DNA of 64,000 bases, from positions 62,001 to 126,000 of the forward strand of contig CANNZV010001442.1 in assembly GCA_947561585.1 (NCBI GenBank), read 5' to 3'. Below the pieces are notes generated by a model. That model was not told the origin of the DNA, did no database searches, and saw only the letters and a program-made list of their open reading frames with translations. The first letter of the stretch is position 1; every line of letters begins with the position of its first letter. The position numbers and the translations under genes were made by a program. Positions 34,601 through 45,400 of the stretch are shown piece by piece. The stretch is from Caprella mutica (Eukaryota; Arthropoda; Malacostraca; Amphipoda; Caprellidae).

Positions 34601-35959
34601 AATGTTAAGCATAAAAATTAATCTATCAAATGAGCACATATATACTTTTCTTCTCGGCTAAACCAAATCAATAGGGTAAATTACGAATTATCGGTCAGAT
34701 TCACATCTTCGGTCATATAAGAAAAAAAAACTATTATTATATTATAAAACGATATATCCATGATACCTGCAGGTATCATGGATATAAATTAAAATAACAA
34801 TTATAATATCATTTTTTCTTATATGACCGAAGATGTGAAACTGACCGATAATTCCTTATCACCCTAACACATAACAGTTTGAACATAATTACCGTCTTGA
34901 GTCTATCATAGAAAGATCTAAAGGCTTTGTTTCCGTATCTCTGAGGCTGGTCTATAGGAGGGTACTCTTCTATCAAGGATATCATCTTATCCAGCATTTG
35001 CAGTAACCTTTGGATGACTTCTGATTGAGAGCATTGAGTTGAGCAGCCTTTGCCTTTCACGCTGTTATTCATACTCAGCAAGAAACCCAACACATCCTGA
35101 AAAATATAAAACTGTTAGAAAGTAGCTATACCATTTGAAAATGGTGTTAGTTTAGAGTTATCAGTCAGTTTCACATTTTTTAACCACATAAAAATCTATA
35201 CAATAATAAGAATTAAAATAATGAGTAAATGATAATTATTATATAGATATTTTCTAATTATTTTCAAATGACCAAAAATGTGGAACTATCCAATATCTCG
35301 AAATATAACCCACTTATAAAATTAGTGATAATTTTAAAAAGCTTTCAATTGCAATGTTATTTAGCACTAAAAGAAGTCATTTCATGAGGAGGTAGACAAT
35401 TATCATTTCTAATTAAGGTAGCTATATAAATGATATTTAAAATTTTATAAATCAAATTTCAGTAGTTTAATTTATGATTTATAACTTAAATTTTTGGTGA
35501 CTTTGAAATGTAAATTCTTTAGGAGCATTTGAATAGGGATATGCTGAGCTTACCTGATATGCTTCAGATTTCTCCCAGTCATCTATAGCAGCTGGGTTTA
35601 GAACAGCCCGGCATGGTACTTTGAAAACGTGTGATTCTGCAGGGAAAGAATTGAAGTCATGTAGCTAGTTAGGGTAAATTATGAATTATTGGTCAGTTTC
35701 ACATCTTCAGTCATATAAGAAAAAACGATACAATAATTGTAAATTTATTTTTATATTAATTGGTATCCATGATACCTTAAATAACAATTATTATATCATT
35801 TTTTCTTATATTACCGAAGATGTGAAACTGACAAATAATTCGTAATTTACCCCAGTAACAATTCTTATGAGGAAACATCTTTAAATTAGTAAATTAAATT
35901 AAATAATGACTTGCTAAAGTATAAAGGACATAAAAATACTTACCAATGGATATAGCCAT
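31640..35959 (-). CDS. PTPA: serine/threonine phosphatase 2A activator (PTPA / PPP2R4)
   Basis: Seven minus-strand exons join in phase: 35944-35959, 35554-35636, 34893-35096, 34199-34416, 32621-32846, 32258-32365 and 31640-31978, giving 397 residues. PTPA is a cytosolic and nuclear peptidyl-prolyl isomerase-like chaperone that uses ATP and activates the PP2A catalytic subunit. Family hallmarks are all present: [94 protein letters not shown] and FGSLLP. The first coding exon is only 16 bp (MAISI + 1 nt). The family core ends near residue 308; the remaining tail of roughly 85 residues is rich in Gly, Ala, Pro and Met, with repeated MGAPPLMG and MGTLPS units (31685-31860), absent from the compact mammalian form. 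Confidence 0.95.
32891..33275. repeat. 44-bp tandem array beside a PTPA splice acceptor
   Basis: About eight copies of a 44-bp unit containing GGATATTATTGCAGTAAATT and CCTATGGAGGATATCACC. The array begins about 45 bp upstream (in transcript sense) of the exon at 32621-32846. Confidence 0.88.
33444..33725. repeat. hAT-like MITE, CAGTGGTTC ends
   Basis: Ends TAGCAGTGGTTCATAAAG and CTTTAAGAACCACAGCTCTA with inner GGGGTGCC words. The CAGTGGTTC start is typical of hAT elements of the Buster/Charlie kind. An exact 8-bp target duplication was not found. Intronic in PTPA. Confidence 0.6.
34029..34160. repeat. degenerate MITE, GGGTAAATT family, PTPA intron
   Basis: GGGTAAATTCTGAATT at the left and GACCGATAATTCGGCATTTACTC at the right; the core is lost. 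A further decayed copy lies at about 35150-35310 and a one-armed fragment at about 32070-32120, all in PTPA introns. Confidence 0.6.
34674..34864. repeat. MITE, GGGTAAATTACG family, PTPA intron
   Basis: Hairpin from GGGTAAATTACGAATTATCG to CCGATAATTCCTTATCACCC with TA on both sides and the CCATGATACCTGCAGGTATC core. It ends about 30 bp from the donor side of the exon at 34893-35096. Confidence 0.83.
35672..35853. repeat. MITE, GGGTAAATTACG family, PTPA intron 1
   Basis: Ends GGGTAAATTATGAATT / AATTCGTAATTTACCC. The central palindrome is reduced to one GGTATCCATGATACC half. Confidence 0.8.
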
Positions 35960-36318
35960 TTGGAGATTGAATTTTTCTAACTGAATAAACAAATAAAATC
36001 AAAAAGCTATATTCATATTTTGTACATGAAAACAAATTGTGCTCCTGAAAAGAATACCTATCTATCAGTTGCTGTAATTTTCTAGCATATTCTTTAAAAA
36101 CAGTAACCATCTGAGCTTTATGCCACACTGTTACCAGTAGATCAAAGGTTCTTAACCTGGGTTATACTTATATTGAATTGTCTTTGAATATAGTGAATTA
36201 ATATACAAATGGTGCATGGTTCAGTATTCGCATTTATAAGGTTTGTGTACTCACTCGAGGCAGCAGATAGTTAAGCATTAGTAGCTATATTACCTTCTAT
36301 CAAATGGCTTGGCCCTAT

Positions 36319-36598
36319 CAAACAATGCAAAAGTGTCAAACAATAGAAAAGTGTCAAACAATACTAAAGTGTCAAACAATACAAAAGTGTCAAACAATAC
36401 AAAAGTGTCAAACAATAGAAAAGTGTCAAACAATAGAAAAGTGTCAAACAATAGAAAAGTGTCAAACAATACAAAAGTGTCAAACAATACAAAAGTGTCA
36501 AACAATACAAAAGTGTCAAACAATACAAAAGTGTCAAACAATACAAAAGTGTCAAACAATACAAAAGTGTCAAACAATACAAAAGTGTCAAATAATAC
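36319..36598. repeat. 18-bp tandem array upstream of PTPA
   Basis: About 16 copies of GTGTCAAACAATACAAAA, with a G for C variant (AATAGAAAA) in a block of copies. It lies 0.36-0.64 kb upstream of the PTPA start codon, in its presumed promoter or 5' UTR region. Because 18 is divisible by 3 it keeps several frames open; the resulting ORFs are not genes. Confidence 0.95.
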
Positions 36599-36759
36599 AA
36601 TCTGCAAGCCTCTTGAAAAGGGGTATTAGATCTGATTAAAACCAGATCATATTATTTTAAATTGTACAAACGAGGTTTAATTGGTAGAGATGCAAATTAT
36701 TTCCTTATAAATAATTGTAATACAGTGTATGTATGAATATGAATGATAAATAAATGTAA

Positions 36760-37190
36760 TTCAATATAGCTAAACCTTACTCACTATTTTATTGGCAAGT
36801 TAATTACAGTTATTTTGAGCTCATCAATTGCATTGTTGTAAATGATTGAAATGAAGGGAAATATCTAATTTTCTTCTATACCAGGTAATAAAGCATGTCC
36901 AAACTCACCATTTTAAAGGCAAGTTTGTGACAGTTATTTTGAAACCTTCAATTGGCAATGGTGAGAAATATCTATTTTTCTCCTATGCTACAATGCTATT
37001 TTGGAGAGAATTCATGATAATTTGATCATTTTGGAGAGAAATTTGGTGATTTTTGGAGAGAGCTGGAGAGACAAATGGAGTGTTTATGAGCCATACTATT
37101 TTACTTGGCAAGTTCATTATTGCGCTGCAGGAACTAGTAAAAAGTTCTCGAAAAAATCCTCTATTTTGGCTTATTTTTTGCATGAATAAC
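36760..37190. repeat. nested CCAAGTAA-type MITEs (GGAGAG family)
   Basis: An inner element at about 36881-37108 (CATGTCCAAACTC to CATACTATTTTACTTGG) lies within remains of another copy (CTCACTATTTTATTGGCAAG at 36780; AAAGTTCTCG at 37140). Repeated words are TTTTGGAGAGA and GGCGAG/GGCAAG. Same family as 40669-40895 and 41115-41324. Confidence 0.65.
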
Positions 37191-37199
37191 TGGATGAAT

Positions 37200-37795
37200 A
37201 AATAAATAAACGATGCTTCAGAAGTTTTATATAATCAAAAGAAAGGAATAAAATAAGTTACAAATTGTTTAATTTTTTGCTGCTTCATATTCAATTCAAA
37301 TCACAAAGTTTTAGTGTATAAACAAATTGCTAAAAGGGGCATTCCATGACAAGTGAACCAAAAAATATGAAATTTAACACCACACTCCCTCAGATTTGCA
37401 TGAAAGTTGGTGCAATGGGTTTTTGTGCCCAAAAAACTCTGTTTTGAGAATCTCAGCTCTCTAGCTCTTATAGGTCGAAAGTTATGACCTTGTGAACTTT
37501 TGAAAAAAAGGGCAAAATGCCTTGACATCACCATTTTTGAAAGGTCATAACCTTCCTATTATCAGTCCTAGAACAAAAAGTTTAGCATGTTTTTTGTTCA
37601 GGATAAGCTAGGCAATCTTTCTAGGTGTACAAAATTTTATCATTTTAATTTTTTGAACGAAAAAAGGCACCTACCCTCTTTGACTTTGACCTTTGCCATC
37701 AAAGGCCCCACCTGACAAAAAATTTATTTAAACAAAAAATGTAGATGGACTACTTTGCTATAGGTTGGAAAGTTAATATTTACTACTATTAATAG
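37200..37795. other. intergenic, unclassified
   Basis: No gene. 37315-37720 has a sequence texture unlike the flanks (GACAAGTGAACC, GTCGAAAGTTATGACCTT, AAAGGTCATAACCTT as inverted words), suggesting an unclassified repeat, but no second copy exists in this window to define it. Confidence 0.35.
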
Positions 37796-38266
37796 CAGGG
37801 CTGGGGAGCTGCTTCCTGAGCATGGAGCCGGAGCTTGCCAATCTTGGGACTCCGGAGCAGGAGCTGGAGCTTAGCTGAATGTGCAAGGGGCGGAGCGGAG
37901 CTGGAGCTCTAAAATTTCAAACAGCTCCAGGCTCCAGCGATTGAATTTTTTTTTGAACTATTAGCCTTAAATAAAAGCTAAAATTGATAAACATGTTCTT
38001 AAATTAAAGAGTGACTGATTAATTAAACTAATAGTGTAAAATTTAGATGATCATTCAATTAGTTTTTTAGATGAATCTTTAAATTTTCTTTTTTAATGTT
38101 ATAATTAACTTTAATTCAATTTATAACTGTGGAGCCGGAGCTGGATCAGGAGCCGGAGCTTTAAGTTTCAAATAGTCGCTCCGGAGCTGGAGCCTACATT
38201 TAGATTTTATATAGCTCCGGAGCAGGAGCCGGAGCCAGATCAATTATAGTCAGCTCCCCAGCCCTG
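37796..38266. mobile_element. hAT MITE, CAGGGCTGGGGAGCTG ends
   Basis: 471 bp, 16-bp perfect terminal inverted repeats CAGGGCTGGGGAGCTG / CAGCTCCCCAGCCCTG, and an 8-bp target duplication ATTAATAG on both sides (37788-37795, 38267-38274). The subterminal word GGAGCCGGAGC and its variants repeat many times at both ends, as transposase-binding subterminal repeats do in hAT elements. No ORF. Confidence 0.93.
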
Positions 38267-38472
38267 ATTAATAGGGATTAGAGATATATTTCAGCTAAAA
38301 CAGGTGTGTTAGACAAAAAAAATATAAAAGTGCAAGAAAAAATCATAATTTTGAAAAGTTAAATTGAAGTAGAGTTTCACAAATTACGAATTTAGTAATA
38401 TTAATAACTACCAATATTAAATTTACTACTATTAACTTTTCTTTACTAATAGGTACTATTATTCACTAATAG

Positions 38473-38710
38473 CCAGTTTGTATTTGGTGCACTGAACTCC
38501 TCTGACTTTTTCAAAAATCTGAGTAATAGCTGCCAACATTTTTCATCAATTTGTCAAGTCCTCCAACAGTTTTCCAGTTTCTCCTCCAAAAAATAATGGT
38601 AATATAGGAATTAATAGCTAAATATCCTTCGACATTGCAGGAATTTTTTTATAAGAGAAATTGAGTATCTCCCGAGATATCACTGGAATTTACCACCAAA
38701 TACAATCTGG
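38473..38710. mobile_element. hAT-like MITE, CCAGTTTG ends
   Basis: 238 bp from CCAGTTTGTATTTGGTGCAC to CCAAATACAATCTGG, with exact 8-bp target duplication ACTAATAG (38465-38472, 38711-38718). The core is AATGGTAATATAGGAATTAA; the repeated word is a TCCTCCAA/CTCCTC variant. A partial relative is at about 39115-39298. Confidence 0.88.
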
Positions 38711-38718
38711 ACTAATAG

Positions 38719-39340
38719 TTACTATTGTTTTTTAATATTTACTTATCTATAAATAGTTATTCTTATTTATTAATAACTTTTATTATTTATTAATAATCAC
38801 TCTTCCATGTTTCAAAGTATGGACAAAGTCGCCAGTATATTGGCGACTTTTGAGGGGTGAAATAAGTTGAAAAAACATGTAAATCACTTCCAAAATAGTG
38901 TAAAGAGATATACATACATGATACATCAAGAAATGAAGCATAAGGATGTTTAAAAGTTTAAAATCTTCACTAAGAATTCAATTTTCTTCTTTAAAGTAAC
39001 TTAAATGTGGCGACCTGGATCCATTTTCTCACTAAACTGGCTACTTTCTTGCCACACTTGAAAACATGGTCACTCTTATACTTATTTATTAATAATTACA
39101 AGTAATATCACTTTTCATCAATTTGTCTAGTACTAGTCCTCCAACAATTTTCCAGTTTCCCCTCCAAAAATTAATGGTAATATAGGAATAATGAATTAAT
39201 AGCTAAATATCCTCTGACATTGCAGGAATTTTTTTACTAGAGAAATTATATATCTGCCACCATATCATTGGAATTTACCACCAAATACAATATGGGGCTG
39301 AAGCCTGAGCTCTGAGTGGCTCCCAGTCTGCAGAATACTG
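38719..39340. other. intergenic with partial MITE
   Basis: No gene. 39115-39298 is a left-truncated copy of the 38473-38710 element. The rest is AT-rich unique-looking sequence, with a short GGCGACTTT / TGGCGAC word near 38832-39010. Confidence 0.4.
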
Positions 39341-39950
39341 AGAAATTGAGAATATGAGAAATATTCAATTCTCTACGATTCCGAACAATTTTGAATTAAT
39401 TCCTATATTTTTATTTATTTTGCTACGAACACTTCTGAAATAATCTCTATATTTATATTAATTTTGCTATGAACCCAGTCTGCAAGACAGCATTCTTGCA
39501 GAATGTGTCTAGTCTGCAGAATATGGAACATTTTTCAAAGACTCTCTGCGGAAATTTTTGATTTAATTTTAGAAATTGGAGATCTCTGCAGGAGATCTTG
39601 AATTAATTCCTATGTTACCTTTAATTTAGCTGCGGGAGATTCTGAATCTGCTGCCGAGAGTCAGAGAGTAGCTCTCTCTCAAATTAAAATCTCTGCGCCA
39701 GTCTGTATTTGGTGCACAAAATTCCACTGACTTTTTGAAAAAGCTGAAAAAATCCAGCATAAATTTAAAATTTCCAGTAATTTGGCTGATCCACCAACAT
39801 TTTACCCATTTTTCCACCGAAAATTAACAGTAACATATGAATAAATAGTTAAAAATCCACCGACTTTGCCAGAATATTATTTTCAAAGGGGAAAAATTCC
39901 ACCGACATGTCGGTGGAATTTACCACGAAATACAGACTGGTCAAAGAGTC
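39340..39950. repeat. adjacent hAT-like MITE fragments (GTTCG, GCGGGAG and CCACCGAC families)
   Basis: 39340-39490 is a GTTCG/ACGAAC-family element, 39515-39697 begins a GCGGGAG-family element, and 39698-39940 is a complete CCACCGAC-family element sitting inside it (the GCGGGAG copy resumes as TACGGGAGAAGAGAC to 39980). Confidence 0.75.
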
Positions 39951-40021
39951 TACGGGAGAAGAGACATTCTGCAGACTGGGGATTTTGTGCACCAAATACA
40001 GACTGCCGACTGGAGCAGAGT

Positions 40022-40258
40022 CCAGTCTGTATTTTGTGGTAAATTCCACCGACATGTCGGTGGAATTTTTAACCCTTTGAAAATAATATTCTGGCAAAGT
40101 CAGTGGATTTTTAGCTATTGAATCCTATGCTACCATTAATTTTCAGTGGAAAAATGGGTAAAATGTTGGTGGATCAGCCAAATTACTAGAAAATTATGGT
40201 GGATTTTATCAGCTTTTACAAAAAGTCAGTGGAATTTTGTGCACCAAATACAGACTGG
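40022..40258. mobile_element. hAT-like MITE, CCACCGAC family
   Basis: 237 bp, CCAGTCTGTATTTTGTGG to CCAAATACAGACTGG, with exact 8-bp target duplication AGCAGAGT (40014-40021, 40259-40266). TCGGTGGAAT/ATTCCACCGA recurs at several subterminal positions. The core is ACCATTAATTTT. Confidence 0.92.
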
Positions 40259-40426
40259 AGCAGAGTCTTGGAAAAAAGTTCCAAATTCTGCAGACTGGCT
40301 ATGAACATAATAAGAGATCTCCATGACCATGAACACTTTACCAGTAAGTAGTAACCAGTTTCTGCAAACTGGAGTGACTCAAAATATTTGTGAGATTTTG
40401 GATCCAAATTGGCTTTCAGTTACTGT

Positions 40427-40648
40427 CCAGTCTGCAGAATATGGAACATTTTTCCAAGACTCTCTGCGGGAGTTTTTGATTGAATTTTAGAAATTTGAGA
40501 TCTCTGCGGGAGATCTTGAATTAATTCCTATGTTACCATTAATTTAGCTGCGGGAGATTCTGAATCTGCTACTGACTCTGAGAGTCAGAGAGTAACTGTC
40601 TCTCAAATTAAAATCTCTGCGGGAGAAGAGACGCATTCTGCAGACTGG
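40427..40648. mobile_element. hAT-like MITE, GCGGGAG family
   Basis: 222 bp, CCAGTCTGCAGAATATGG to GCATTCTGCAGACTGG, with exact 8-bp target duplication GTTACTGT (40419-40426, 40649-40656). The word CTGCGGGAG appears four times. The core is ATTCCTATGTTACCATTAAT. Confidence 0.92.
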
Positions 40649-40668
40649 GTTACTGTTAGGCATTACTC

Positions 40669-40895
40669 TCAAGTAAAAAAGCATGTCCAAACTCGCCATT
40701 TTAATGGCGAGTTTGTGACAGTTATTTTGAGCCCTTCAATTGCAAATGGCGAGTTTTATCTATTTTTCTCCTATGCTACAATGTTATTTTGGAGAGAATT
40801 AATAATAATTTGATCAATTTGGAGAGAATTTGTTGAATTTTGGAGAGAGCTGGAGAGGCAAATGGTGAGTTTATGAGACATACTATTTTACTTGG
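40669..40895. repeat. CCAAGTAA-type MITE, GGAGAG family
   Basis: CAAGTAAAAAAGCATGTCC to GACATACTATTTTACTTGG, with GGCGAG words in the left half and TTTTGGAGAGA words in the right. It is immediately followed by the GC-only stretch at 40894-40908. Confidence 0.75.
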
Positions 40896-41114
40896 CCCGG
40901 GCGGCCGCATTAGCCATTAGCCAGCCTTTGGAAGATGGTAACCACTAACCACCAGTACCAGTCTTAGACCAGACCAGTGTCACCACTCACCAGAGACTAG
41001 ACTCTAGAGACCAAGTAAAATATACTCATTAGAGTAGACTGCCAGGTCCAGTCTGCAGAATGTGTCTCTTCTCCCGCAGAGATTTTAATTTGAGAGACAG
41101 TTACTCTCTGACTC

Positions 41115-41324
41115 CCAAGTAACTCGCCATTTTAATGGCGAGTTTGTGAGTTATTTTGAGCCCTTCAATTGCAAATGGCGAGTTTTTTCTATTTTTCTCC
41201 TATGCTACAATGTTATTTTGGAGAGAATTTATGATAATTTGATCATTTTGGAGAGAATTTGTTGAATTTTGGAGAGAGCTGGAGAGACAAATGGTGAGTT
41301 TATGAGACATACAATTTTACTTGG
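41115..41324. mobile_element. nested CCAAGTAA MITE (GGAGAG family)
   Basis: 210 bp, CCAAGTAACTCGCC to ACAATTTTACTTGG, flanked by TCTGACTC on both sides (41107-41114, 41325-41332). Confidence 0.92.
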
Positions 41325-41449
41325 TCTGACTCTCAGTAGCAGATTCAGAATCTCCTGCAGCTAAATTAATGGTAACATAGGAATTAATTCAAAATCTCCC
41401 GCAGAGATCTCAAATTTCTAAAAATTCAATCAAAAACTCCCACAGAGAG

Positions 41450-41594
41450 CCAGACTGTAGGAACTGGTAAACTGTTCGCCAAGAAATCCTCTATTTTTGC
41501 CTTTTGTTCACATTAAAATTAAAGTAAATATAGGAGGAAATTAAGGTTTGTTCGCACAGAAAATGTTAAAAATGTCACCTATTCTGCAGACTGG
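41450..41594. mobile_element. nested CCAGACTG MITE (GTTCG family)
   Basis: 145 bp, CCAGACTGTAGGAACTGG to CTATTCTGCAGACTGG, flanked by ACAGAGAG on both sides (41442-41449, 41595-41602). Confidence 0.9.
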
Positions 41595-41672
41595 ACAGAG
41601 AGTCTTGGAAAAATGTTCCATATTCTGCAGACAGCAGACTGGGACTGCCTCAGTAGGCTCAGTGCCTGAGTG

Positions 41673-41931
41673 CCTAGGCCATGTTTCAGAGGCTGGAAAA
41701 TTGTAAGCCAATTTTTGAGCCAAAATGAAAATTTCACCAAAAATCTCAGCCAAGCCAGTTTGTCTCATTTTTTGAAGATTTCAAGCCAAAATTAACATGG
41801 GAACATAGGAATTAATTCAAAACTTAAAGCCAATTAGACATATCTGAGATTTGACCATTTCAAATCTAAGCCAATTAATTGGCTTTAACTGACTGTTACT
41901 GACATTCTCTTATAGGTACATGGTGCCTAGG
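41673..41931. repeat. CCTAGGC-ended MITE (AGCCAA family)
   Basis: CCTAGGCCATGTTTC to TACATGGTGCCTAGG. AGCCAA/TTGGCTT is the repeated word. It shares the core GGAACATAGGAATTAATTCA with the CCAGTCTG families although its ends differ. No clear target duplication. Confidence 0.65.
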
Positions 41932-42495
41932 TTAGGTAGTGCCTGCAGGCTGCAGCAGCCACTTGCTAGACTGCTAGTGTCTGAGGCTGTCACCAGATTT
42001 CCTTCCTTCTTCTATTTTTCTAAATATTGAAGAATTTAAAGATCGTTACTTTTATTTTTAAAAATCTCAGGAAGCACTGCCATTTTTCAGTTAACTGTGG
42101 CAAAGGGGAATAGGGAACAGTGGTCCCGGAACAGACTAACAGCGAAAATTCGCATTGAATTTTTTTCACCGCGAATGCATGAAAATCTGATTATCGGAAA
42201 AGCTATAAACAATAGGAATAATTATTCAAATTGCAATGATTGGAGTTCATTTTAATAATATTTGAAAACTATACATTAAACCATCTTATATACATACCTA
42301 TCTATCAGAGAGAAGCATCAATGTTAATTAAGTCATGCATTAGTAGAGCGGTTACACAATTTTTCTTTACTAGTAGTTACAATATATACTTTATCTCGAT
42401 CACTATTAATATAATAACTTAATAGGAGGCTCCTCTGGATGAGAATTTTATATGTTATAAATAATCAAATCAAATTATAGATTATTGCTATTGCA
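41932..42495. other. 3' flank of the 23-exon gene, no gene seen
   Basis: AT-rich DNA between the MITE cluster and the stop codon of the minus-strand membrane-protein gene; it should contain that gene's 3' UTR. No other feature recognised. Confidence 0.4.
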
Positions 42496-45400
42496 TTATG
42501 CATATTTTTTAGTATAGAAATAATATCCCAAGAAACAGAGACCCATTGTAGAAACTAGGACACCAATAGCCAAGCCAGCCATATCTCCTGAAAAGAAAAC
42601 ATGGTGTTAAAATAGCAAAAATATAAAATTTATGTATCAATGACTTGCAAGACTTATCCATTTGGGAATAAGCTACAGTTATAAGCTCCGATTTATCTAT
42701 CGTAGGGTTCGGTCCAACATTTCGATCGTATCCCTACAAACAATGGTCTGTCGATACGATATCCCAGTATTCGAAAAGAAATCGAATCGATATACGTTGT
42801 TTATAGGGACAGGATTTTCTTATCATTTCAACTCGTTACTTTAATTGGCATCCAATTAAGAGACTTGCAGATATCAAGTATACTTATTCAAGTAATAAGT
42901 TAAAAAAATATCTTATATGATCCAAAATGTGGAACTGTCCGATAACTCAGAACTAATCCTAGCTAGTGAAGATTACTTGAACAGTTAAAAGAGTACAATA
43001 ATTGAGAACAATTATTTCTTAAGCCCTTCATTCTCATCAATAAAAAAATGTGAGTTTAGATTTAGAAGCAATCTGTAGTTGCCCAACACTAATAATTCAT
43101 TAAGCTAAGTAGGTACACTTTAAATCTTACACAATATGTCAATGAATATGCAGAAAGTTCTTTCTAGTTGGAATTTAAGCAGCTTTGTATCTTTGTACGT
43201 CTTATTAGAATCTTATTCTCGTGTTAAAATCAATAGAACTTTACATGATAGTTCTTTTGAATAGTTTACCTGGACTGTAGCCCTCCACAGTTTCTTCTTG
43301 AGAGTTGACGATAGTGTTGATGTCTTTGCCGTCGTAGTAAGTCCCTGAGGGAGAAAAGAGGAACATTTGTTGGTTAGAGTGAACCTTTGAGTGATTATAA
43401 GGAATTATGAGTGATTATATGGACCTCTAATTGATTATAATGACCTCTAAATCATTATATGGACTTCTAATTAATTATGTGAACCTTCAGATTATTATAG
43501 CAGCCTCAAAGTGATTATATAATTCTCTTAATTAGTGATTAAATGGACTCCTAAGTGATTTAGGGACCTCCAATTGACTGTTTGGTTCTCTGATTAGTGA
43601 TTTGATGGATCTCTAAATGATTGATTGTATGGATCTCTAAATGATTGATTGTATGGATCTCGTTTAAACATTTTTCAAATGAATTGTAATACGATAATAC
43701 CTATCTAAATGTTTCACCCCCCCCCCCCCCCTCCCTTAATTATCACAGTACCCCCATAACCCCCCCCCCCCCTCACTTTCGTAGTGGTCACACTTGGTGT
43801 TGGTGTTAATGGTAGTCCCTGTACCAGAGTAGTGCGCCTCTGTCAAGAAGCAGGTCATCTTGTCATCCTCCATGCAAAAGTCGAAGCCATTGCACGCGTA
43901 GTCTGGAGTCTCGATGCATTGCTGGAATGAAGTGCATTTAGTTTAGGAATGAAGTGCATTTACTTTAGGAATGAAGTGCATTTACTTTAGGAGTGAAGTG
44001 CATTTACTTTAGGAGTGAAGTGCATTTACTTTAGGAGTGAAGTGCATTTACTTTAGGAGTGAAGTGCATTTACTTTAGGAGTGAAGTGCATTTACTTTAG
44101 GAGTGAAGTGCATTTACTTTAGAAATGAAGTACATTTACTTTAGAAATGAAGTACATTTTCTTTAGGAGTGAAGTGCATTTACTTTAGGAATTAAGTGCA
44201 TTTACTTTAGAAATGAAGTACATTTACTTTAGGAATGAAGTTCATTTTCTTTAGGAGTGAAGTGCATTTACTTTAGAAATGAAGTACATTTACTTTAGGA
44301 GTGAACTACAACTATATCAAGAATAGAAAGGAATTGTAACTGTACCATTGGATCAGTTATTTGATGCTGAAATTAACAAATTAGGTAATATTTTTCTTAC
44401 TTTCAATCTAGCTGTAATTAAAAATATTATCTTAAGAAATGTTTTTCTCCATTAAACCCAAATAAGAACTTAAAAAATACACTTGTGCATTTTCTAATTA
44501 ATTTAAAATATTAAAAAGAAAGGACCATAAATATAATGGATATACACCATACCTTGGCACAATTATCCACGGAAATGTTCTCAATGAATATATCTCTCTC
44601 TCCTGATACCTCCACATTCTCATGCTCCTCAAAATCAACCAAGAAATTACCTGAAAGGAAACGCATTTTTGATTTGGGTATGTTCCGAGTTATCGGAAGG
44701 TTCCACATACTCGATCATATAAGAAAAGTATATAATAATTGAAATTAAAATTAATAAATAATTATTATTTACTTTTTCTTACATGATCGAAAATGTGAAA
44801 CCGACCGATAATTCGTAACTACCCTAGCTACCATATTTGATTTTGAAACTAATTACTAATTCAAGTCTACGGAGAATGAGAACATTATCTTAGTAACAAT
44901 TATATGGGAATGAAAGTCTACGGAGTTTACATCAAATATTTTACTTACTTTTTAAAATCGAAACTAATGAAAATACCATAAACAACCTTACAAGATAATG
45001 AATCATAATCTCCTTTTCTCTTATTAAGTAAGAGATAAGGTATGGATTAAATTATTCATTAATTTAATTTACAGCCCATAAACTACTTTAAAAAAGAGTT
45101 CTGCACTCACGAGAGAAATGAGTGCAGTACGTAGCGTTGAGGTTCAAATCGCCACTAGAGTCATCATCCAGAGCGTGAGATTCATGGAGATAACAGGTCT
45201 GTTCTGCATAACAGTAGTCAAATGATCTGAAAAACAGTTAGGTTGCCTAGATATGCAAATTGAACAAATATTAATACTGTTGAGTATAGATAATTATTTT
45301 CATGAAGCAATTATTCCAGTAAAGTAACGACCAGACTTGTAACAGAGAAGAAAATGTTTTATTTTCATTTTTTCTGTTCAGTTCTCACCTGCAGACGATA

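Larger units (their letters stand above)
41048..41640. mobile_element. GCGGGAG-family MITE carrying two nested MITEs
   Basis: The outer element runs from CCAGTCTGCAGAATGTGTC to CATATTCTGCAGACAGCAG. It was interrupted at 41115-41324 and again at 41450-41594; both insertions carry exact 8-bp duplications of outer-element sequence. Confidence 0.85.

Noticed and set aside
36290..36639. ORFs of about 105 codons (KCQTIQ, SNNTKV and LFDTFV repeats)
   Set aside because: Generated by the 18-bp tandem array upstream of PTPA; open in four frames at once.
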